DNA from: Polaromonas sp.
Lineage (GTDB): Bacteria; Pseudomonadota; Gammaproteobacteria; Burkholderiales; Burkholderiaceae_C
Assembly (NCBI RefSeq): GCF_010365105.1
Contig: NZ_JAAFGZ010000002.1
Location: forward strand, 1 to 64,000
DNA: 64,000 nucleotides
Direction of reading: 5' to 3'
Part shown: in pieces, positions 44,694-53,706 of the stretch
Position numbering within the stretch: position 1 is the stretch's first letter
Layout: each line of letters begins with the position of its first letter
Program-made: the position numbers and the translations under genes
Notes under the pieces: generated by a model
Seen by the model: only the letters and a program-made list of their open reading frames with translations
Databases searched by the model: none
What the model was told of the DNA's origin: nothing

Positions 44694-45704
44694 ATGACTT
44701 CAGCACCCCTTCGCTCCCGCGCCACCGGACGCGTCACCCTGGCCGATGTGGCACAGGCCGCCGGTGTAAGCCCGATCACCGTGTCTCGCGCCTTGCGCGG
44801 CGAACGCGCCGTCGATCCGGCGCTGGTCGAGCGGGTCCGGTCGGCGGCGCACTTGCTGGGTTATGTGCCCGACCCGGCGGCCCGCGCGCTGGCGTCGCAG
44901 CGCAGCGCGCATGTCACGGTGCTGATCCCCATGCTGTCGAATGCGCTGTTCGTCGATGTGTTCGAAGCGGTGCAGCGCAGCCTGCGGCCGGCCGGCTACC
45001 AGACGCTGATGGGCGTGACGCACTACAACCTCGACGAAGAAGAACTGCTGCTGCGCGAGCAATTGCTGCAGCGCCCGGCCGGCCTGCTGGTGACCGGCCT
45101 GGCGCGCAGCGACGCCGCCCGCGCGCTGATCGCGCAAAGCCGCGTGCCCTGCGTGCACCTGATGGAAATGTCGCAATCGCCCGGCGTGTACAGCGTCGGC
45201 TTTTCGCAGCTTGAAGCCGGCGCCGAGATGACCCGGCACCTGCTGGCACGCGGCCGGCGGCGCATCGCCTTTGCCGCCGCGCAACTTGATGCTCGCACGC
45301 TGCAGCGGCTCGATGGCTGGCGCCGCGAACTGGGCGCGGCGGGCCTGCACGATGCGGCGCTGGAATGGCTGGACCCGGCGCCGTCGTCGATGGCGCTGGG
45401 TGCGCAGATGTTCGGGCAGATCATGCGCAAGCAGCCCGATGTGGATGCGGTGTTCTTTTGCAACGACGACCTGGCGCAGGGCGCCTTGCTGGCCGCGTTG
45501 CGCTTGGGGCTGGCCGTGCCGCAGCGCGTCGCGGTGACCGGCTTCAACGACCTGACCGGCAGCGACTTGACCACGGTGCGAACGCCGCGCGCCGAGATCG
45601 GCACGGCCGCCGCGCGCATGCTGCTGGCGCTGATGAACGGTGAGCCTGTGGCCTCGCCCTGCGTTGACCTGGGCTACGAGCTGGTGGTGCGGGCGAGCAG
45701 CTGA
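44694..45704 (+). CDS. LacI family transcriptional regulator (GntR-like, gluconate)
   Basis: 336 residues. The N-terminal helix-turn-helix with hinge is TLADVAQAAGVSPITVSRAL. The periplasmic-binding-protein-like effector domain follows (VTVLIPMLSNALFVDVFEAV, AVFFCNDDLAQGALLAALRL, VAVTGFNDLTGSDLTTVRTP). It is divergent from gntK, so it is most likely the gluconate repressor of cluster C. Confidence 0.92.
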   Translation: MTSAPLRSRATGRVTLADVAQAAGVSPITVSRALRGERAVDPALVERVRSAAHLLGYVPDPAARALASQRSAHVTVLIPMLSNALFVDVFEAVQRSLRPAGYQTLMGVTHYNLDEEELLLREQLLQRPAGLLVTGLARSDAARALIAQSRVPCVHLMEMSQSPGVYSVGFSQLEAGAEMTRHLLARGRRRIAFAAAQLDARTLQRLDGWRRELGAAGLHDAALEWLDPAPSSMALGAQMFGQIMRKQPDVDAVFFCNDDLAQGALLAALRLGLAVPQRVAVTGFNDLTGSDLTTVRTPRAEIGTAAARMLLALMNGEPVASPCVDLGYELVVRASS

Positions 45705-45715
45705 AAATGCTTAAG

Positions 45716-45734
45716 TGCTACTGAAAACATAGCT
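45716..45734 (+). repeat. AGCTAT..ATAGCA dispersed palindrome, copy 8
   Basis: TGCTACTGAAAACATAGCT followed by GTTCGTGCCCGCCC; one mismatch in the left arm, tail conserved. Confidence 0.55.
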
Positions 45735-45848
45735 GTTCGTGCCCGCCCAGAGAGCGGAAAAGCCTGATTTGGCTTAAAAAAATAACTATTTGAGTCGATT
45801 TTCAGGTTGGCGCGCATGACCGGTGTTGTTGTCACCCCGTTCCCTTGT

Positions 45849-45881
45849 GTCATCCCGGCCCCGGATCAAGTCCGCAATGAC
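45849..45881. repeat. REP-like element (GTCATCCCGG..CAATGAC)
   Basis: Inverted-repeat-ended 33-base element starting GTCATCCCGGCCCCGGATC and ending CCGCAATGAC. It lies just past the end of the truncated DUF4394 gene. Confidence 0.6.
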
Positions 45882-45921
45882 AAAAGAGAATGCAAACAGC
45901 TTGGAGGAAGCTGAGCAGTTG

Positions 45922-46395
45922 CTAAAACTTGATGGCGTTACCGGTGGTGACGTCGATGCGCAGGTTGAGGCCGGTGTCGCTGACGACGCGCAGCCGGTCG
46001 GCGACGGGGTTGAAGTCAACGCCGAACTGCCTGCCCGTGAGTGCGGTGTAGGGGTTGTCGTCTCCGGGGGCGGCAACAAGTGCGGCCTTGAAGGTGGCCA
46101 CGCCGGTGGCGGCGTTCAGCGTGTAGGGCCGCGCCTGGTTGCTCAGGGCATACAGCAGGCCGACCAGTTTTTCATTCGGCAGCAGGCCGCTGACGGCGAT
46201 GCTGCCCTTGAGCGTGGCGGGGGTTGCCCGGTCAAAGGACAGCACGCTGCCCGAAACCGTCAGGGCCACGGTGTTGCCGACGGCCACGGGAACAGCCACG
46301 GGCGGCACGGGCTGGTCATCATCGCTGCTGCCGCAGGCGTCAAGGGGGGCAACGGCCAGCGGGGCCGGAACGAAGAAAGCTCGTGGAGTTTGCAT
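45922..46395 (-). CDS. DUF4394 domain lipoprotein, C-terminally truncated
   Basis: 157 residues from the ATG at 46395. A short hydrophobic leader ends in LDAC, followed by GSSDDD, a plausible lipobox. The DUF4394 repeat-type sequence follows: LSFDRATPATLKGSIAVSGL, NEKLVGLLYALSNQARPYTL and FGVDFNPVADRLRVVSDTGL. The frame then stops after RIDVTTGNAIKF. Family proteins normally run on for roughly another half domain, so the C terminus is missing; a REP-like element lies 41 bases beyond the stop. It may be a pseudogene or a shortened protein. Confidence 0.7.
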   Translation of the reverse strand: MQTPRAFFVPAPLAVAPLDACGSSDDDQPVPPVAVPVAVGNTVALTVSGSVLSFDRATPATLKGSIAVSGLLPNEKLVGLLYALSNQARPYTLNAATGVATFKAALVAAPGDDNPYTALTGRQFGVDFNPVADRLRVVSDTGLNLRIDVTTGNAIKF

Positions 46396-46868
46396 GATCG
46401 GGTTCCTCAGAAGCTTGAAAGGCGGTGGCGTTTCTGCAGGCCACAGAGGTACTGCCCGCGAGGCCTGGATTTGGATGTACCTGCCCGGCAGCATTGCTTG
46501 CGGTTACCGGTGCTGCCACCAGTTCCGCCCGCATTCACTGTGTACAGGAAGCTGGCAAGGTGCAAAAGTGCGGCTTGTGCAACGGCCCGCTCTACCGGAT
46601 TTGCGCAGCGCGGCAACCTTCCCGAACCCGACACACTGGTCATCTTGCTGCCGATTGCGGCGACTCAAGCCAGCCAGGCCCCTGGCGCATCCTTGGCACT
46701 CCATCTTTAAATCATTCCGGTATGTCGTTGCTTCGCCTTGCCGTGCTACAGCACTGTCTGCGGCTTCGCGCCTAATCTCGAAATGTTTTAGAAACGGAAC
46801 AAGGTATTCGGGTACCGTGTTATTTGATAATGAATGGTTATTCAGACCGAAGCCAACAGAAAGCAGCC
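46396..46868. other. intergenic region before CoA-transferase gene
   Basis: 473 bases with no supported gene. It holds the promoter regions of the leftward DUF4394 gene and the rightward CoA-transferase gene. No clear repeat or terminator seen. Confidence 0.45.
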
Positions 46869-48164
46869 ATGTCCGTACAGACCCTTTACCAGCAAAAACG
46901 CATGTCGGCCGCCGACGCCATTGGGGTCGTCATGAACGGCGACACGGTGGTGGTGCCGACCGCCGTGGGCGAACCGCCCGCCCTGCTCACAGCGCTGTCA
47001 AGCGCGCGGCGCGAGTTCCGCAACGTGACCGTTTCGCAAATCCTGCCGGTGCGCAAATACGACTACTTCGACCCGGAAACCACCGGCCATGTGCGGCATG
47101 CCGCTTATTTCTTCAGCGGCATTTCACGCGCCGGTGGACAGGAAGGCTGGACCGATTTCATCTCGGCCAATTTCTCTGAACTGCCCGACCTGCTCAACCG
47201 CAAGCTGCTGCCTGCCGACGTGGTGTTGTCCATGGCCTCGCCGATGGACGCGTACGGCTTTTTCTCGCTGTCGCTGGCGCCCGACTACACCATGGCGGCT
47301 ATCGCACAGGCCAGGGCGGTGGTGCTGGAAGTCAACCCGAACGTGCCGTTTGCCAACGGCAACTGCCACATCCACATTTCGCAGGTCACCGCGCTGACGG
47401 AAAGCGAAGACGCGCTGATGGAAGTCGGGCTGCCAAAAATAGGCCCGGTGCAGGAAGCCATCGGCAAGTACGTCGCCGACATGATTCCGGACGGCGCCAC
47501 GCTGCAGATCGGTTATGGCGGCATTCCGGATGCGGTGGTGATGCAGCTGACACACAAGCACGACCTGGGCGTTCACACCGAGATGATCGGCGACGGCATC
47601 ATGACGCTGGTCGAGGCCGGCGCCATCACCAACCGCAAGAAGAATTATTTGCCCGGCAAGATGGTCGCCACCTTTGCGCTGGGCTCGAAAAAGCTCTACG
47701 AATTTTTGCACCGCAACCCGGCCGTCGAGATGCATCCGGTCGATTTCACCAATGACGCGTATCTGGCTGGAAAAAACGACAACCTGCATGCCATCAATGC
47801 GACGATGCAGATCGACTTCATGGGCCAGTGCGGCTCGGAAAGCCTGGGTTTCACGCCCTACTCCGGCACCGGCGGCCAGACCGACTTCGTGCGCTCCGCG
47901 AACCGCTCCAACGGCGGCAAGGCCTTCATCGTGCTGCCCTCGACGGCGAAGCACGACACCATCTCGCGCATCGTGCCGGTACTGTCGCCCGGCACGCATG
48001 TGTCCACCAGCAAGAATGACATCAACTATGTGGTGACCGAGTACGGCGTGGCCCAGCTGCGCGGCAAGACCGCCCGGCAGCGCTGCGAGGCACTGATCGC
48101 CATCGCGCACCCCAACTTTCGCGGCGAACTGCGCGATGCCGCGCGGAGCATGAAGCTGCTTTGA
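46869..48164 (+). CDS. acetyl-CoA hydrolase/CoA-transferase family protein
   Basis: 431 residues from the ATG at 46869 (MSVQTLYQQKRMSAADAI). Family landmarks are QIGYGGIPDAVVMQL, the catalytic-Glu region LGVHTEMIGDGIMTLVEAG, and GSESLGFTPYSGTGGQTDFV and VVTEYGVAQLRGKT near the end. It resembles 4-hydroxybutyrate or acetate CoA-transferases, which move CoA between acyl-CoA and a free acid. It stands alone, convergent with the acyl-CoA synthetase gene. Confidence 0.88.
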   Translation: MSVQTLYQQKRMSAADAIGVVMNGDTVVVPTAVGEPPALLTALSSARREFRNVTVSQILPVRKYDYFDPETTGHVRHAAYFFSGISRAGGQEGWTDFISANFSELPDLLNRKLLPADVVLSMASPMDAYGFFSLSLAPDYTMAAIAQARAVVLEVNPNVPFANGNCHIHISQVTALTESEDALMEVGLPKIGPVQEAIGKYVADMIPDGATLQIGYGGIPDAVVMQLTHKHDLGVHTEMIGDGIMTLVEAGAITNRKKNYLPGKMVATFALGSKKLYEFLHRNPAVEMHPVDFTNDAYLAGKNDNLHAINATMQIDFMGQCGSESLGFTPYSGTGGQTDFVRSANRSNGGKAFIVLPSTAKHDTISRIVPVLSPGTHVSTSKNDINYVVTEYGVAQLRGKTARQRCEALIAIAHPNFRGELRDAARSMKLL

Positions 48165-48305
48165 ACCCGAGGCTTTCCCGTCTGGCTCCTTCCCCCAAAA
48201 GGCGGGAAGAAGAATTCAGAACCGGGGAAGGTGCCACCTGCTCACGTGAGCCGTTACGTTTTTTTGATAAAAACGGCCCTTCCCGCTTGCTGCACGTGCA
48301 CCTTC

Positions 48306-48324
48306 AGCTATTTAAACAATAGCA
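48306..48324 (-). repeat. AGCTAT..ATAGCA dispersed palindrome, copy 9
   Basis: AGCTATTTAAACAATAGCA, between two convergent genes. Confidence 0.6.
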
Positions 48325-48347
48325 TTGTGCAAGTGTCTGCAGCGCAC

Positions 48348-51038
48348 CTACAGCGTATGCGTCACCAGCCTGAAATCCGGGTCTTCGGCAAATGGCTTGA
48401 TGGTGTAGCCCAGGCTTTTCATGAGCTTGAGCATGCCGGGGTTTTGCGCCAGCACCAGGCCTTCGATTTCCGACAGGCCCTTTTCCCGCGCCACGTCCAT
48501 GATGCTGAGCATCAGCCGCGAGCCCAGGCCCTTGCCGCTGAAGTCGTCTGCGACCACCAGCGCGAACTCGCAGCTTGACTGGTCGGGGTTGGTGACGTAG
48601 CGCGACACGCCGACGATGCGTTCGGTTTCCGGCACCTCGCCGTTGGCGCCCGAGCGGCGTTCCTTGAACACCGCGACCAGCGCCATTTCGCGGTCATAGT
48701 CGATCAGCGTGAAGCGCGCCAGCATGCTGGGCGGCAGCTCGACAATGGACGAGATGAAGCGGAAATAACGGCTTTCCTGCGACAGGTGCGACATCATTTC
48801 CTGCAGCATCTGGGCATCGTCCGGGTGGATGGGGCGCACGGTGTATTCGCCGCCGCCGCGCAGCGGCCAGACCTGCTCGTAGCGCGCCGGATACGGCAGG
48901 ATCGACAGGTGGCTGTAGGTGTTGGCGCGGCCGTTGATGGCCTGCGGCGCATTGTCGATCACGATGCGGGCATCGACCGCCACGGCGCCGGATTCGTCCA
49001 CGATGATCGGGTTGATGTCCATCTCGCGCAGCTGGGGCAGCTCGCAGACCATTTCCGAGACGCGCAGCAGGATCTGCTCCAGCGCCGTCATGTTGACGGC
49101 GGTGGCGCCGCGCCAGGCGCCCAGCGTTTCGGCCACGCGCGAGCGCCCGATCAGGTGGCGTGCCAGGAACTGGTTCAGCGGCGGCAGTTCCATGGCCCGG
49201 TCGTCGATCAGCTCGATCATCGTGCCGCCGGCGCCGAAGGCAATCACCGGGCCGAACGGATCGTCGGTGACCAGTCCGACACACACCTCGCGGCCGCGCT
49301 TGGCGCGCGCCATGGTCTGCACCGTGACGCCGTTGATGCGCGCGTTGGGCTTGAGGCGGGCCACGGTCTGCATCATCTCGGTGAAGGTGTCGCGCACGCC
49401 GGTGGCGTTCAGGATGTTCAGCGCCACGCCTTCGACATCTGACTTGTGGCTGATGTCGGGCGAGTCGATCTTCAGCGCCACCGGAAAGCCGAGTTGCGTG
49501 GCGATCATCATCGCCTCGTTGGCTGTGCGCGCCAGGATGGTCTTGGTGACCGGAATGTGGAACGCCGACAGCAGCGTCTTCGATTCCATCTCGGTCAGCA
49601 CCTTGCGGCGTTCGGCCAGCACGTTCTCGATGATCAGGCGCGCGCCCTCGATGTCGGGCTTGGCCAGCGTGGACAGCGGCGGCGGCGTTTGCTGGAGCAG
49701 TTGCTGGTTCTTGTAGAAGGAGGCAATGTTGCCAAACGCGCCGACGGCCGATTCCGGCGTGCGGAAGGTGGGAATGGCCGCGTCGTTCAAAATGCCGCGC
49801 CCCGTCACCACCGACGCATCGCCCATCCAGCACGACAGCAGCGGCTTGCCCATGGTGCGCTTGACCTCGGCCAGCGCGCGCGCCACCTCGGCGGCATCGA
49901 TACCTTCCTTGGGCGAGAAAATCGCCAGCACGCCGTCAATCTGCCGGTCCTTGCCGGCTGCCTCGATGGCGGCCTTGTAGTGTTCAGGCGCCGCTTCTTC
50001 GGACAGGTCGATCAGGTCGGACAGCGACGCCAGTTCGGGCAGCAAGGGTTTCAGGGCGCTGGTCGATTCAGGCGACAGCTTGCCCAGTTCCAGATGGATT
50101 TCATTCACCCAGTCGGCGGCCAGCACGCCGGGACCGCCGCCGTTGGTCACAATGGCCAGCCGGTTGCCGACCGGGCGGTAACGCGAGGCCAGGCACTTGG
50201 CGGCCGAAAACAGCTCGACAAAGGAGCGCACGCGCACCGCGCCGGCGCGGCGCAGGGCCGCGTCGAACACATCGTCGCTGCCGACGATGGCGCCGCTGTG
50301 GGTTTGCGCCGCCTCGTTGCCGGCCGGCCGGCGGCCAGCCTTGAGCACCACCACCGGCTTGGCGTTGGCGGCCGAGCGCAGCGCGCTCATGAAGCGGCGG
50401 GCGCTGGAGATGCCTTCAAGGTAGATCACGATGCTCTGTGTATGCCGGTCGTTGGCCAGGAAATCGAGCACCTGGGCAATATCGACCGATGTGTTCGGAC
50501 CCAGCGACACCACCGATGAAAAGCCGACGCCGTTTTTGCTGGCCCAGTCGAGAATGGACGCCGTCAGCGCGCCGGATTGCGACACCAGCGCCAGCGAACC
50601 CGGCTTGGCCATCGGACCGGCGGCGCTGGCGTTGAGCATGAGGTGCGGGCGCTGCAGGCCCAGGCCGTTGGGCCCCATCAGGAACACCCCTTCGCGGCGC
50701 GCAATCTTCTTCAGTCTGGCAGCACCGTCGGCATTGATGCCGCTGGTGAGCACCAGCGCCGAGCGGCAGGTCATGCGCCCGGCAATCTCCAGCGCGGCTT
50801 CGACTTCCTCCGGCGGCAGCGCAATGATCGCCAGGTCGGCCCCGGTCTGCGCCAGGTCAGCCAGCGTGCCGGTGGTGTGGATATCCAGGAACTGCAGCGT
50901 GCCGGTGTATTTCTGGGCGCGCAGGGCCTGGTGCAGCACCCGGGCGCGCGAGGTCAGGCTGTCCGGGTCATCGACCTGGCCGGCGAAGACGACGATGGAC
51001 TGGGGCGCGAACAGCGGGGTGAGGTAGTGTTTGTCCAT
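48348..51038 (-). CDS. Pat-type fused acyl-CoA synthetase (ADP-forming-like) / GNAT acetyltransferase
   Basis: 896 residues from the ATG at 51038 (MDKHYLTPLFAPQS); an ATG at 51056 is an alternative. Domains in order: CoA-binding, succinyl-CoA-ligase-like (RPHLMLNASAAGPMAKPGSL, AQTHSGAIVGSDDVF), ATP-grasp (FPVALKIDSPDISHKSDVEG) and a C-terminal GNAT domain (FSGKGLGSRLMLSIMDVARE). This is the PatZ/Pat architecture, in which the GNAT domain acetylates lysines of acyl-CoA synthetases and other proteins. A histone-deacetylase-family gene lies 102 bases upstream on the same strand. Confidence 0.9.
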   Translation of the reverse strand: MDKHYLTPLFAPQSIVVFAGQVDDPDSLTSRARVLHQALRAQKYTGTLQFLDIHTTGTLADLAQTGADLAIIALPPEEVEAALEIAGRMTCRSALVLTSGINADGAARLKKIARREGVFLMGPNGLGLQRPHLMLNASAAGPMAKPGSLALVSQSGALTASILDWASKNGVGFSSVVSLGPNTSVDIAQVLDFLANDRHTQSIVIYLEGISSARRFMSALRSAANAKPVVVLKAGRRPAGNEAAQTHSGAIVGSDDVFDAALRRAGAVRVRSFVELFSAAKCLASRYRPVGNRLAIVTNGGGPGVLAADWVNEIHLELGKLSPESTSALKPLLPELASLSDLIDLSEEAAPEHYKAAIEAAGKDRQIDGVLAIFSPKEGIDAAEVARALAEVKRTMGKPLLSCWMGDASVVTGRGILNDAAIPTFRTPESAVGAFGNIASFYKNQQLLQQTPPPLSTLAKPDIEGARLIIENVLAERRKVLTEMESKTLLSAFHIPVTKTILARTANEAMMIATQLGFPVALKIDSPDISHKSDVEGVALNILNATGVRDTFTEMMQTVARLKPNARINGVTVQTMARAKRGREVCVGLVTDDPFGPVIAFGAGGTMIELIDDRAMELPPLNQFLARHLIGRSRVAETLGAWRGATAVNMTALEQILLRVSEMVCELPQLREMDINPIIVDESGAVAVDARIVIDNAPQAINGRANTYSHLSILPYPARYEQVWPLRGGGEYTVRPIHPDDAQMLQEMMSHLSQESRYFRFISSIVELPPSMLARFTLIDYDREMALVAVFKERRSGANGEVPETERIVGVSRYVTNPDQSSCEFALVVADDFSGKGLGSRLMLSIMDVAREKGLSEIEGLVLAQNPGMLKLMKSLGYTIKPFAEDPDFRLVTHTL

Positions 51039-51140
51039 AAGGGGCTTTCGTTCCATTGCTAGTTTCAAATTCGATGGGCCGTGGCCCGCCCCGCTCTGCT
51101 CCGACCGAGACGATGCGCCTGCATCGCGTCGGCAAGGGCA

Positions 51141-52067
51141 TCAGTCGGCGCCAATCAGCACCTTGACATGGGCCGCCACGCTGCGCGCCAGCGGGCTCAG
51201 GACATAGCCGCCTTCCAGGCATGAAATGACCCGGCCCTGGCAATGCTGCCCGGCCACTTTCATGATCTGCTTGGTCACCCATTCGTAGTCGGCCTCGACC
51301 AGCGCCAGGTTGCCCATGTCGTCTTCACGATGGCCGTCGAAGCCGGCGGAAACATAGATCAACTCGGGCTTGAAGGCATTCAGTGCGGGCAGCCAGTGGG
51401 TGGTGACGGCTTCGCGGAACTTGTCGCTGCCAGAGCGCGACGGCAGGCCGACGTTGACCATGTTCGCTCCGGTGGCGTTTTCGCCGGTGAAGGGGTAGAT
51501 GCCCTGCTCGAAGATCGAGCACATCAGCACGCGCTCGTCGCCGCGAAAGATGTCCTCGCTGCCGTTGCCGTGGTGTACGTCGAAGTCGATCAGCGCCACG
51601 CGCTGCAGGCCGTGCTGCGTGAGTGCATGGCGGATGCCGACCGCCACGTTGTTGAAAAAGCAAAAACCCATGGCGGCGTCGCGCTGCGCATGGTGGCCGG
51701 GCGGGCGCACGCAGCAAAAGGCGCTGGGCGCTTCGCCCGTCAGCACCAGGTCGGTGGCCAGCACCGCAGAACCGGCCGCGCGCAGGGCGGCCGTGACGGT
51801 GAAGGGGTTCATGTCGGTGTCGGGATCGACCTTGTGGTAACCCTCGGTCGGCGAGGCGGCCATGAGTTCGCTGACATAGCGCGACGAATGCGCATGCGCC
51901 AGTTGTTCGGGCGTGGCCAGCGGCGCATCGTAGGGATGCATGTAGTCGAGCAGGCCCTTGACCAGCAGCATGTCGTTGATGGCGCCCAGGCGCTCGGGGC
52001 ATTCGGGATGGTGGGCGCCCATTTCGTGGCGGGCGCAATCGGAGTGGGTGATGTAGGCAGGCAGCAT
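51141..52067 (-). CDS. histone deacetylase family protein (class II type)
   Basis: 308 residues from the ATG at 52067 (MLPAYITHSDCARHEMGAHH); the longer open frame adds an unrelated leader. Zinc-deacetylase landmarks are HHPECPERL, the double His in RPPGHHAQRDAAMGFCFFNN, DFDVHHGNGSEDIF with metal-binding Asp/His, and VSAGFDGHREDDMG. Bacterial members deacetylate lysines, acetoin-utilisation type substrates or polyamines. Because the next gene encodes a Pat-type acetyltransferase, reversal of protein lysine acetylation is the best guess. Confidence 0.9.
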   Translation of the reverse strand: MLPAYITHSDCARHEMGAHHPECPERLGAINDMLLVKGLLDYMHPYDAPLATPEQLAHAHSSRYVSELMAASPTEGYHKVDPDTDMNPFTVTAALRAAGSAVLATDLVLTGEAPSAFCCVRPPGHHAQRDAAMGFCFFNNVAVGIRHALTQHGLQRVALIDFDVHHGNGSEDIFRGDERVLMCSIFEQGIYPFTGENATGANMVNVGLPSRSGSDKFREAVTTHWLPALNAFKPELIYVSAGFDGHREDDMGNLALVEADYEWVTKQIMKVAGQHCQGRVISCLEGGYVLSPLARSVAAHVKVLIGAD

Positions 52068-52232
52068 GGGTTTGTCTCCTTGTAATGCGCTCTGGCGACT
52101 GCGGCCAGATGCGTCTGTCAGTCTAGTGGGGCTCTTTTTTACCGTGTTGATGTAAAGCAATTGTTGCAATTTCACGCGGTGCGGTGCGGTGCGATACGTA
52201 GCCCGGGGCAGGCAAGGACGAACTACATGCAA

Positions 52233-52272
52233 AAAGCGCCCCGAGCCCCATGGAACGGGCTCGGGGCGCTTT
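52233..52272 (-). terminator. rho-independent terminator after thiolase gene
   Basis: Sixteen-base-pair stem AAAGCGCCCCGAGCCC / GGGCTCGGGGCGCTTT with a short loop; on the minus strand it ends in a run of T. It lies 36 bases past the thiolase stop. Confidence 0.88.
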
Positions 52273-52307
52273 CAATGACGAGTTATCAGTGGCGCATGCG
52301 CCACCGC

Positions 52308-53492
52308 TTACATCCGTTCGAAAATCGCCGCGATGCCCTGGCCTCCGCCTATGCACATCGTCACCAGCGCGTAGCGGCCCTGAATGCGTTGCAGCTCGTA
52401 CACGGCCTTGACGGTGAGCAGTGCGCCGGTTGCGCCAATCGGGTGGCCCAGTGAAATGCCGGAGCCGTTGGGGTTGACCTTTGCCGGGTCGAACCCGAGG
52501 TCGCGGCTGACGGCGCAGGCCTGGGCGGCGAAGGCTTCATTGGCTTCGATCACGTCCAGGTCATTGACGGTGAGGCCGGCTTTTTTCAGCGCCATTTGCG
52601 TGGCGGGCACCGGGCCGATGCCCATGTACTTCGGGTCCACGCCGGCATGGGCGTAGGCCACCAGCCGGGCCAGCGGTTTGAGGCCGCGCGCCTGGGCCAC
52701 GCCGGCTTCCATCAGCACCACGGCCGCAGCCGCGTCGTTGATGCCCGAGGCATTGCCGGCGGTGACGGTGCCGTTTTCCTTGAGGAACACCGGCTTGAGC
52801 TTGGACATGTCGGCCATCGAGCAGTTGGGGCGGAAATGCTCGTCGGTGTCATAGGCGACTTCGCCCTTGCGGCTCTTGAGCATGACCGGGACGATCTGTT
52901 CCTTGAAGTAGCCGGCTTCCACGGCGCGCTGGGCGCGGTTGTGGCTCTCAACGGCCAGTGCGTCCTGCTCTTCGCGTGTGATGCCCCATTTGGCCGCGAT
53001 GTTCTCGGCCGTCACGCCCATGTGGATGGTGTGGAACGGGTCGTGCAACGCGCCGACGACCATGTCGATCATCTTGGTGTCGCCCAGGCGCGCACCAAAA
53101 CGCATGGCTGCGCTGGCGTAAGGGCCACGGCTCATGTTCTCGGCGCCACCGCCAATGGCAATGTCGGTGTCGCCCAGCATGATCGACTGGCTGGCCGAGA
53201 TGATGGCCTGCAGGCCGGAGCCGCACAGGCGGTTGACGTTGAAAGCCGGCGTGCCTTCGGCGCAGCCGCCGTTGACGGCCGCCACGCGCGACAGGTACAT
53301 GTCTTTCGGTTCAGTGTTGACGACATGGCCGAACACTACATGGCCGACGTCCTTGCCGTCGACGCCGGCACGCGAGAGCGACTCGCGCACGACCAGCGCA
53401 GCCAGTGCGGTGGGCGGCGTGTCTTTCAGGCTGCCGCCAAAGGTTCCAATGGCGGTGCGCGCACCGCTGACAACTACAACTTCACGGGTCAT
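52308..53492 (-). CDS. acetyl-CoA C-acyltransferase (thiolase)
   Basis: 394 residues from the ATG at 53492 (MTREVVVVSGARTAIGTFGG), with AGGAGATATTC upstream. Thiolase residues are all present: the nucleophilic Cys in NRLCGSGLQAI, the His in SLGHPIGATGA, and the second Cys in VTMCIGGGQGIA. It condenses or cleaves acyl-CoA; relatives include PhaA and BktB, but no phaB or phaC is adjacent. It appears monocistronic, with its own strong terminator. Confidence 0.93.
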   Translation of the reverse strand: MTREVVVVSGARTAIGTFGGSLKDTPPTALAALVVRESLSRAGVDGKDVGHVVFGHVVNTEPKDMYLSRVAAVNGGCAEGTPAFNVNRLCGSGLQAIISASQSIMLGDTDIAIGGGAENMSRGPYASAAMRFGARLGDTKMIDMVVGALHDPFHTIHMGVTAENIAAKWGITREEQDALAVESHNRAQRAVEAGYFKEQIVPVMLKSRKGEVAYDTDEHFRPNCSMADMSKLKPVFLKENGTVTAGNASGINDAAAAVVLMEAGVAQARGLKPLARLVAYAHAGVDPKYMGIGPVPATQMALKKAGLTVNDLDVIEANEAFAAQACAVSRDLGFDPAKVNPNGSGISLGHPIGATGALLTVKAVYELQRIQGRYALVTMCIGGGQGIAAIFERM

Positions 53493-53671
53493 GAATATCT
53501 CCTGGTATTTAAAAAACCGCTTGAAGTGTGAACCGGTTTGGCTACGCCCGGCTGACACGGAAACTGGAAAATATCAGTATGGCACTGATGGCGAAGACGG
53601 TCCAGGCATTCGCTTGACCTGCATCAGTTATAGATAAAAAAGGCTTTTACGTACGACCTGCCTTTGCAAAA

Positions 53672-53691
53672 AGCTATTAAAAATATAGCAA
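53672..53691 (-). repeat. AGCTAT..ATAGCA dispersed palindrome, copy 10
   Basis: AGCTATTAAAAATATAGCAA, a perfect six-base dyad of the family, in the gap between the FMN reductase stop and the thiolase start. Confidence 0.65.
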
Positions 53692-53706
53692 CCCAAGTCT
53701 TTCCGG

